Positions 1 to 5,595 of a stretch of DNA of 5,595 nucleotides are shown here, one piece after another. The translations under genes and the position numbers were made by a program. Within the stretch, counting starts at the first letter, position 1. Every line of letters starts with the position of its first letter. The notes under the pieces were generated by a model. It was not told the DNA's origin. It did no database searches and saw only the letters and a list, made by a program, of their open reading frames with translations. The stretch spans positions 1 to 5,595 of the forward strand of contig WFOJ01000200.1 of the NCBI GenBank assembly GCA_015488125.1. Reading direction: 5' to 3'. Source of the DNA: Mariprofundaceae bacterium (lineage in GTDB: Bacteria > Pseudomonadota > Zetaproteobacteria > Mariprofundales > Mariprofundaceae).

Positions 1-2722
1 CGATATGCTCGATGAATCCATGACCCTGGATGGGGATCTGGGTATTGATTCGATCAAACGGGTGGAAATTCTCTCCGCCCTGCAAACCGCACTGCCCGAT
101 GCCCCCGTCATCGCACCGGAAGACCTGAGCCGGTTGCAGACGCTGGGTGACATCAGTCGCTATCTTGATGGTGCCGGCTCCGTAGCACCGTCTGTAGCAC
201 CGTCCGAACCATCCTCCCCAGCCACTCCAACCCAGGAGCTCCCCCTCCAACCCACTGTTTCCCGGCAAATTTTGCAACTGGCGCCTTTGTCGGCCAGTGA
301 ACAGCGCAGCTGTTTAACTCCCGCAGCCAATGCCACCTGCTGGCTCTGCGATGATGGTTCAAAACTGGCAGAAGCCTTGAGCGATGCCCTGGCGGGTGCA
401 GGTTACTGGGTGGAAAGCATTGATCCGGCAGCCTTGCCGGAAGCGCCTGGCGAGCTTCACGCACTGGTACTGCTGGCTCCTGAAGATGGCATGAACGATG
501 AGCGCATGTGGCAGTACCTGCATACACTCCAACATTGCGAAAAAGCCTTGCGGGCAACACCGCAATCCATGCTGCTAAGTATTTCCCGCCTTAATGGCTG
601 CTTTGGCCTGCCTGCCGGTGGCATGCCCCGTGATGTACTTTCCGGAGGACTGCACGGCATGCTCAAGACAGCGCATCACGAATGGCCGGAAGTGCGCTGC
701 ACAGCATTTGATCTTCCCGCTGAAGCAAGCGAAGAAGCCCGCGCCCTGGCCCGGCAACTGGTCACTGAAGCCATGCATGAGGGCGAGCTGGAAATCGGTT
801 GCACGCCGCAGGGCATGCAAACCCTGCGACTACGGCATGCCCCTGTCCCTGAAGCAACACAAGCATTGCCCATCGGCAAGGGTGACCTGGTTGTCATCAG
901 CGGCGGTGCGCGTGGTGTGACCGCCCATGTTGCTGTTGCCCTGGCAAAAGCAACACAGGCGACCCTGCTCTTGCTTGGCCGCAGTCCGCTGACAGATGAA
1001 GCCGAATGGCTGGCGCAGGCAGACACGGAACAGGCCATCAAACAGGCCCTGCTTGAACACAGCGCTGACACATCTTCACCGCGTGAACTGCAACAGGCAT
1101 ATGAGCGCGTCATGGCCCAACGCGAGATTCGGCAAACACTCGCCCGCATTGAGAGCGTCGGCGGCACAGCGATTTATCGTCAGGTGGATGTCATCCATCA
1201 CGATAATGTCAATCGCGTCATCGCTGACATTCGCGCCGAGCATGGTCCCGTCAAAGGTCTGATTCACAGCGCGGGTGTGCTTGCCGACCGTTTGATTGGC
1301 GATAAAACCCAAGAGCAGTTTTACCGTGTCTACAATACCAAAGTTGCCGGCATGCGTGCCCTGCTGGCGGCGACCAGGGATGACCCGCTGCGCATGATGG
1401 TTTTCTTCTCATCCTCCACAGGCCGTTTTGGCCGCAAAGGGCAGGTGGACTACGCCATCGCCAACGAAATCCTCAACAAGGAAGCAGAATATCAGGCCAT
1501 GCTACACCCGGATTGTCGCGTGCTTGCACCCAACTGGGGCCCCTGGGATGGCGGCATGGTGAATGATGCCCTGCGCCAGCTCTTTGCCGAAGAAGGCATT
1601 GCCGTGATTGATCTGGATACCGGCGCCGACTACCTGTTGCAGGAGCTGCGAACGGCTACTGACGAGGCTGTGGAAACCGTGGTGCTCGGCGATTATGCAC
1701 CACTGCTGCCAGCACCACCTGAAGAGGACCACGAAACAACCGACAATAACGAGGACGACAAGAAAGCTGCGCACGCTGTTGCATCAGATACAACAACGGC
1801 GCAACCCCCGCTGAGCGACACCGTTCTGAGCCTGGAACTGACGCTGGATGAATACCCTTTCCTGACTTCACACGTCATGAATCATCAGGCTGTGCTGCCC
1901 ATGGCCATGATGATGGAATGGCTGGCGCATGCCGCACTGCACGCCAACCCCGGCCTGCAATTCATCGGCATGGATGATTTGCGCGTATTCAAGGCGGTGA
2001 CACTGGGTCAGCATGATCTGATCATGCTGGAGCTGATCGCTGAAGCCGCGCAACACGGCGACGCGCAAACATTCGTCAATGTCCGCATGCAATCGGCTGA
2101 TCGGCGCGGTGAGCCATTGCTCCATGCCCAGGCCTGCGTTCTTCTTGGCCAGCAACGGCCACTTGCAGGCCCAGCAGAACCCCTGCCTGCGCTGGAAGCA
2201 TGGCCGCATCCCATGCGCGATGTCTATCAGGATGGACGCCTGTTCCATGGCCCGGATCTGCATGCACTGGTGCATATTGATGGGCATGCGACCCACGGCA
2301 TGCAGGTGCAGGTACTCACGGCGCCGACGCCGGATCAATGGCTGGAACATCCCTTGCGCAGCGCATGGATCACCGATCCACTGGCCCTGGATGGTGCTTT
2401 TCAATCAATGATTTTGTGGTGCTTTGAGCATCAGCACATGGCTTCGTTGCCGGTTGGCTGTGGTAACTATCGTCAGTATGTCGCCTGTTTTCCCGAAGAT
2501 GGCGTGGAGATCCGCATACATACGCATCCCAGTAGCAATGCTGAAGTCTCTGCCGATATTGATTTTGTCGATCAAGATAGCGGCCTGCTGCTGGCAAATA
2601 TGCGCGATTATCGCTGCGTCATCGGCGCTTCGCTGGCCGACAGCTTCCGCAAAACAACGCTGCCACATTTGACCAACGAACTCGATTTTGACACCCACGA
2701 GCTGGATTTTGACCATGAATAA
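1..2722 (+). CDS. PfaA-like polyunsaturated fatty acid/secondary lipid synthase subunit, 3' part (ACP-KR-DH), 5' truncated
   Basis: Seen: the frame is open from base 2, so the ATG at 5 is internal to an ACP and not the real start. Residues are numbered from that Met. Residues 1-55 are an ACP with the Pfa-type motif GDLGIDSIKR; Ser16 (codon 50-52) is the phosphopantetheine site. A Pro/Ser linker follows (58-84). Residues ~85-290 form the non-catalytic KR partner fold. Residues ~293-566 are the KR: cofactor loop GGARGVTA (300-307), HSAG (421-424), and a catalytic set at SDR spacing, Lys446, Ser470, Tyr483 and Asn487. An acidic linker spans 571-603. Residues ~605-875 are a double-hotdog DH with His623 and Asp796/Gln800. 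Family knowledge: PfaA is a cytosolic megasynthase subunit, KS-AT-ACP(n)-KR-DH, that carries and beta-processes acyl chains with NADPH. Inferred: the missing N-terminus holds KS, AT and perhaps more ACPs. No frameshift or stop interrupts it. The family is confident; the product is not. Confidence 0.93.
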   Translation, partial: DMLDESMTLDGDLGIDSIKRVEILSALQTALPDAPVIAPEDLSRLQTLGDISRYLDGAGSVAPSVAPSEPSSPATPTQELPLQPTVSRQILQLAPLSASEQRSCLTPAANATCWLCDDGSKLAEALSDALAGAGYWVESIDPAALPEAPGELHALVLLAPEDGMNDERMWQYLHTLQHCEKALRATPQSMLLSISRLNGCFGLPAGGMPRDVLSGGLHGMLKTAHHEWPEVRCTAFDLPAEASEEARALARQLVTEAMHEGELEIGCTPQGMQTLRLRHAPVPEATQALPIGKGDLVVISGGARGVTAHVAVALAKATQATLLLLGRSPLTDEAEWLAQADTEQAIKQALLEHSADTSSPRELQQAYERVMAQREIRQTLARIESVGGTAIYRQVDVIHHDNVNRVIADIRAEHGPVKGLIHSAGVLADRLIGDKTQEQFYRVYNTKVAGMRALLAATRDDPLRMMVFFSSSTGRFGRKGQVDYAIANEILNKEAEYQAMLHPDCRVLAPNWGPWDGGMVNDALRQLFAEEGIAVIDLDTGADYLLQELRTATDEAVETVVLGDYAPLLPAPPEEDHETTDNNEDDKKAAHAVASDTTTAQPPLSDTVLSLELTLDEYPFLTSHVMNHQAVLPMAMMMEWLAHAALHANPGLQFIGMDDLRVFKAVTLGQHDLIMLELIAEAAQHGDAQTFVNVRMQSADRRGEPLLHAQACVLLGQQRPLAGPAEPLPALEAWPHPMRDVYQDGRLFHGPDLHALVHIDGHATHGMQVQVLTAPTPDQWLEHPLRSAWITDPLALDGAFQSMILWCFEHQHMASLPVGCGNYRQYVACFPEDGVEIRIHTHPSSNAEVSADIDFVDQDSGLLLANMRDYRCVIGASLADSFRKTTLPHLTNELDFDTHELDFDHE
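182..205 (+). repeat. 12-nt tandem repeat in the ACP-KR linker
   Basis: Two copies of a 12-nt unit, gtagcaccgtc plus one variable base (182-193 and 194-205), encode VAPSVAPS in the Pro/Ser/Ala-rich linker after the ACP. It looks like a small slippage-type expansion in a flexible tether that lets the carrier domain swing between active sites. No other function is suggested. Confidence 0.6.
2678..2719 (+). repeat. Tandem 21-nt duplication encoding a C-terminal ELDFD-x2-ELDFD acidic tail
   Basis: The last 14 residues of the ACP-KR-DH protein are two 7-residue units, ELDFDTH (2678-2698) and ELDFDHE (2699-2719). The first 15 nt of the units differ at only two third-codon positions (gaa/gag and ctc/ctg), so the peptide is kept while the DNA varies. 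The tail follows the end of the DH fold and a short linker (about 876-891). Being acidic and terminal, with regularly spaced Phe and Leu, it could be a docking peptide for the partner subunit; that role is inferred. Confidence 0.65.
2704..2722 (+). promoter_or_regulatory. Translation-coupling junction: weak Shine-Dalgarno and 8-nt gene overlap
   Basis: The start codon of the KS-CLF-AT gene (2715-2717) lies inside the last codons of the ACP-KR-DH gene, whose TAA stop is at 2720-2722. The overlap reads ATGAATAA. The only Shine-Dalgarno-like core is GGA at 2704-2706, 8 nt before the ATG, within the coding sequence of the upstream gene. The weak site plus overlap suggests that ribosomes finishing the first gene re-initiate on the second, which would keep the two subunits in proportion. 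The overlap is seen directly; the coupling is inferred. Confidence 0.6.
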
Positions 2723-5595
2723 GCCCGCCATTGCCATTGTTGGCATGGCTGGTTTGTTTCCGGATTCCGCTAATCTGGATGAATTCTGGGCGCATATTAT
2801 CAGCGCTTCCTGTGCCTCGCGCCGTCCACCACAACACCGCTGGCTGCTTGATGCCGACGACATCCACAGCCAGCAGCGTGGACTGCCGGATCATGTTGAC
2901 TCGCCTCGCGCCTGTTTTATCGATGATGCGCTGATTGCACCATCCGCATTGTCGGATATTCCGCTGCCCGCAGCGCGCCTGAAACAACTGGATCCGATGT
3001 TTCGCCTGCTGCTGCGGGTGGGGCATGATTGCTGGCAGCATGCAGCACTGGATGATGCGCTGCGTCAGCGTTGCGGTCTGATTATTGGCAACCTGGCGCT
3101 ACCTACCGAACAGGCCTCGGCGCTGAGCCGTCATTACCTGCTGCGTAGCATGGAAGAAATCCTGCTGCAGGACAAAGCCGCTCATCCCTCCGTGCAGCTT
3201 GATGGTGATAATCCCTGGGTGGCCGGATGGCCTGCCAGCATCCTGGCGCAAACCCTGCAACTTGGCGGCAGCCACTACACCATTGATGCTGCCTGCGCTT
3301 CCTCGCTCTACGCGATTCGCCTGGCCATGGATGAACTGCGTGCCGGACGTGCTGATGTCATGCTCGCAGGTGGCCTTTCCCGCCCCGACTCACTTTACAC
3401 CCAAATGGGGTTCTCGCAACTTCAGGCGCTTTCCCCCAGCGGCATTCCTGCGCCGTTTGATGCCAATGGCGATGGCCTTGTGGTAGGCGAAGGTTGTGGC
3501 CTGTTTGCTCTGCGCCGCCTGGATGATGCCGTGCGTGATGGCAACCGGATTTATGGCGTGATTCACGCCGTTGGTCTGAGCAATGACCGTGAGGGTGGCA
3601 TGCTGGCTCCGGCATCCGAAGGTCAACAGCGCGCCATGCAGGCGGCTTATGCCGAGGCCGGCTGGTCGCCTGCCGATGTGGACATGATCGAATGCCATGC
3701 TCCGGGTACGCCTGTTGGCGACGTGATTGAGTTTGGCAGTATGCAGGCGCTGTGGCAACATGAGCAATGGCAACCGGGTCAGTGCGTCATCGGATCGGTG
3801 AAATCGAATATCGGGCATTTGCTCACGGCCGCTGGCGCTGCCGCGCTGATGAAAACCCTGCTGGCCATGCAACACGGCATTTTCCCTCCCGTTGCCAACC
3901 ATCGCGCACCGGCCAAAGGAATCGATATGGCCAACAGCCCCTTCCGTCTGCTCAAACAAGGTGAAATCTGGCAAGCCAGCGATGGCCGCCGCCGTGCTGC
4001 TGTCAGCGCCTTCGGCTTTGGCGGCATCAACGCCCATTTATTGCTGGAATCATGGTCGGCCGATCATCAACCTGCCGTCACGACCAGCCAACCAAGGCAG
4101 ACAAACGAAGCTGTCGCCATCATCGGTATGGCCGCCCAATGCGGCCCCTGGGATGATATGGAAGCGCTGCGCCAACGCTGGCTGGATGGCGACCCACAAC
4201 AGCCGCAAGCGGCTCGTCATTGGTGGGGCATGGCTGAGCAACAATGGTTTCGGCAATTACAGTTGCCGCAAGACAAGGTCTTTGCCATCGAGCGGGTGAG
4301 CGCCGATATTGGCCGCTTTCGCATTCCGCCCAATGAAATGGCGGAAATGCTGCCGCGTCAGATGCTGATGCTGAACATGGCCGATCAGGCATTAAGCGAG
4401 GCCGGCGTGCAAGGTTCTGCCGCCAAAACCGGTGTATTCATCGGTTGCGGGCTGGACATGCAGGCCTGCAACTACGCCGCCCGCTGGGATATTGCCAACC
4501 ATGCCCGCCGCTGGGCCGAGCAGGCAGGCTTAAACCTGGATGAGGCAGCGTTGGAGGCCTGGATAGCCGAACTGCGCGATCAAATCACCCCGGCGCTGAA
4601 TGCCGGACGCACCATTGGCGCCCTGGGCAGCACCGTGGCCAGTCGCATTGCCAAGGCCTTTTGCACCCAGGGCCCGGCCTTCACCATCGCCGATGAGCAG
4701 CAATCCGGCCTGCGTGCGCTACATGTAGCCCTGCAATCACTGCGTACAGGTGAGGTAGCGCAGGCGCTGGTCGGCGCTGTTGATATGGCCACCGATATTC
4801 GCCTGCTGCTCAGCCGCTTTGCTCGCGATCCGAACAATGCCACGCCGCTCAGTGATGCCGCTGCCGCTCTCGTGCTCAAACCGTTAAGCGCGGCGCAACG
4901 CGATGGCAATCGCATTCTGGCGGTGATTGATGATGATACGGCGACCAGTCGCGGCGATACCATCCGTCAGACAGATATTCGCGCTCGTTTTGGCGATAGC
5001 GGCGCTGTCAGCGGCCTGCTTGCCGTGATCATGGCGGCAGATCAGCTATACCACAACCTGTATCGCCATGATGATGGCCGGGCAGCAGCCTGGATTCATG
5101 ATCGCCAGCAGGGTGAACGCTGCTTGCACATCAACGCCAGCAACCCGCTCAATGACGAGCATGAGCAGCTATCGCTGCGGCAGGCTGCGCAGGTCAGCCA
5201 GCCGGTCGCCGAACCGGCCCTGCCGTTGCGCAGCGGCTTGTTCCTGCTCGCTGCCGACGACTTGCCTGCACTGCAACAAGCGGTTGATAGCCTGCGTCAG
5301 CTGGCTGCCGCTCACCCGGCAGCTACCATGCATCAGTTGGCTGCTATCCATTACCATCGTCAGACAGCGGGCAGGCGCCGCCTGACGCTGGTTGCCGATG
5401 ATGCCGCCATGCTGGAAAAACAACTGAAGCATGCGCCAACATTGCTGCGCCATAACGGCGCCGTGCCACCCGTGCCGGATCGTCAGTTGCAGGACCGCCT
5501 CTTCTACTCGCCCAAGCCGCTGGCAGAACAAGGCAAGCTTGCTTTTGTTTTCGCTGGTTCCGGCAATCACTTTGCAGGCATGGGACGCGACTTGC
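2715..5595 (+). CDS. PfaC/OrfB-like synthase subunit, 5' part (KS-CLF-AT), 3' truncated
   Basis: Seen: 960 open codons from ATG 2715 to the right edge, with no stop. The start is chosen because IAIVGMAG, the first strand of the KS fold, begins at residue 6; the next Met (11) would cut into it. Residues 1-446 are a KS with DAACASS (Cys194), ECHAPGTPVGD (His328), KSNIGH (His368) and GFGGINAH (434-441), so the Cys-His-His triad is intact. Residues ~464-821 are a second KS-like domain in which Gln662 replaces the Cys and both His motifs are lost, as in a CLF. Residues ~835-930 look like a KS-AT linker. From 941 an AT begins (FVFAGSGNHFAGMGRDL); its GHSxG nucleophile would lie past the window. Family knowledge: KS-CLF heterodimer-like didomains condense malonyl units with ACP-bound chains and influence chain length. 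Inferred: it works with the upstream ACP-KR-DH protein. Domains after the AT (DH, ER or acyltransferase) are unknown. Confidence 0.93.
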   Translation, partial: MNKPAIAIVGMAGLFPDSANLDEFWAHIISASCASRRPPQHRWLLDADDIHSQQRGLPDHVDSPRACFIDDALIAPSALSDIPLPAARLKQLDPMFRLLLRVGHDCWQHAALDDALRQRCGLIIGNLALPTEQASALSRHYLLRSMEEILLQDKAAHPSVQLDGDNPWVAGWPASILAQTLQLGGSHYTIDAACASSLYAIRLAMDELRAGRADVMLAGGLSRPDSLYTQMGFSQLQALSPSGIPAPFDANGDGLVVGEGCGLFALRRLDDAVRDGNRIYGVIHAVGLSNDREGGMLAPASEGQQRAMQAAYAEAGWSPADVDMIECHAPGTPVGDVIEFGSMQALWQHEQWQPGQCVIGSVKSNIGHLLTAAGAAALMKTLLAMQHGIFPPVANHRAPAKGIDMANSPFRLLKQGEIWQASDGRRRAAVSAFGFGGINAHLLLESWSADHQPAVTTSQPRQTNEAVAIIGMAAQCGPWDDMEALRQRWLDGDPQQPQAARHWWGMAEQQWFRQLQLPQDKVFAIERVSADIGRFRIPPNEMAEMLPRQMLMLNMADQALSEAGVQGSAAKTGVFIGCGLDMQACNYAARWDIANHARRWAEQAGLNLDEAALEAWIAELRDQITPALNAGRTIGALGSTVASRIAKAFCTQGPAFTIADEQQSGLRALHVALQSLRTGEVAQALVGAVDMATDIRLLLSRFARDPNNATPLSDAAAALVLKPLSAAQRDGNRILAVIDDDTATSRGDTIRQTDIRARFGDSGAVSGLLAVIMAADQLYHNLYRHDDGRAAAWIHDRQQGERCLHINASNPLNDEHEQLSLRQAAQVSQPVAEPALPLRSGLFLLAADDLPALQQAVDSLRQLAAAHPAATMHQLAAIHYHRQTAGRRRLTLVADDAAMLEKQLKHAPTLLRHNGAVPPVPDRQLQDRLFYSPKPLAEQGKLAFVFAGSGNHFAGMGRDL

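Noticed and set aside
5..7. ATG at 5 as the start of the first gene
   Set aside because: It falls inside an ACP domain, only 15 residues before the phosphopantetheine Ser, and the frame is open to the left edge. The gene is 5' truncated.
676..1167. Minus-strand open frame opposite the KR
   Set aside because: It reads as Ser/Arg/Ala/Cys low-complexity protein, typical of a shadow frame under a GC-rich gene.
1868..2404. Minus-strand open frame opposite the DH
   Set aside because: It is antisense to the DH catalytic motifs, with a composition rich in Gln, Met, His and Cys and no family resemblance.
1..2722. Enediyne iterative PKS (KS-AT-ACP-KR-DH-PPTase)
   Set aside because: The ACP motif is of the Pfa type, the protein ends after the DH without a phosphopantetheinyl transferase domain, and a KS-CLF-AT partner follows directly.
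2600..2760. Promoter or terminator between the two genes
   Set aside because: The genes overlap by 8 nt, and I saw no hairpin plus T-tract or convincing -35/-10 pair near the junction.
3390..4037. Long minus-strand open frame opposite the KS
   Set aside because: It lies wholly antisense to conserved KS motifs (GFGGINAH, KSNIGH) and encodes no recognisable fold. It is a by-product of codon bias.
4104..5177. Second KS-like domain as an active condensing enzyme
   Set aside because: The catalytic Cys is Gln662 and both catalytic His motifs are absent, so it is called a chain length factor.

Overview
The window is an internal slice of one multidomain lipid/polyketide synthase operon. Two large plus-strand genes fill it from end to end, with no intergenic space. 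The domain types are those of bacterial polyunsaturated fatty acid (Pfa) synthases and the related 'secondary lipid' synthases. The base composition is moderately GC-rich and the genes overlap tightly. A proteobacterium, perhaps a gammaproteobacterium, is plausible, but nothing here fixes the taxon.

Layout: positions 1-2722 hold the 3' part of a PfaA-like subunit. It carries the last acyl carrier protein (ACP) domain, a ketoreductase (KR) with its non-catalytic partner fold, a low-complexity acidic linker and a dehydratase (DH) of the PKS double-hotdog type. The protein ends in a duplicated ELDFD motif. Its N-terminal part (expected KS, acyltransferase and any further ACPs) lies before the window. 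Positions 2715-5595 hold the 5' part of a PfaC/OrfB-like subunit. It has a catalytically complete ketosynthase (KS), a chain length factor (CLF) with Gln in place of the KS Cys, a KS-AT type linker and the first residues of an acyltransferase (AT). It runs off the right edge with no stop codon in 960 codons. The two genes overlap by 8 nt.

Working together (inference from the family): chains held on the ACPs of the first protein would be extended by KS domains, reduced by the KR and dehydrated by the DH. The KS-CLF of the second protein would supply a second condensing unit that influences chain length. The KS-CLF-AT order is that known from myxobacterial Pfa3 and thraustochytrid OrfB rather than the KS-CLF-DH-DH order of marine gammaproteobacterial PfaC. 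The final product, whether a PUFA, a hydroxy-lipid, a glycolipid aglycone or another lipid, cannot be read from this fragment. I see no RNA genes, mobile elements, CRISPR arrays, promoters or terminators.
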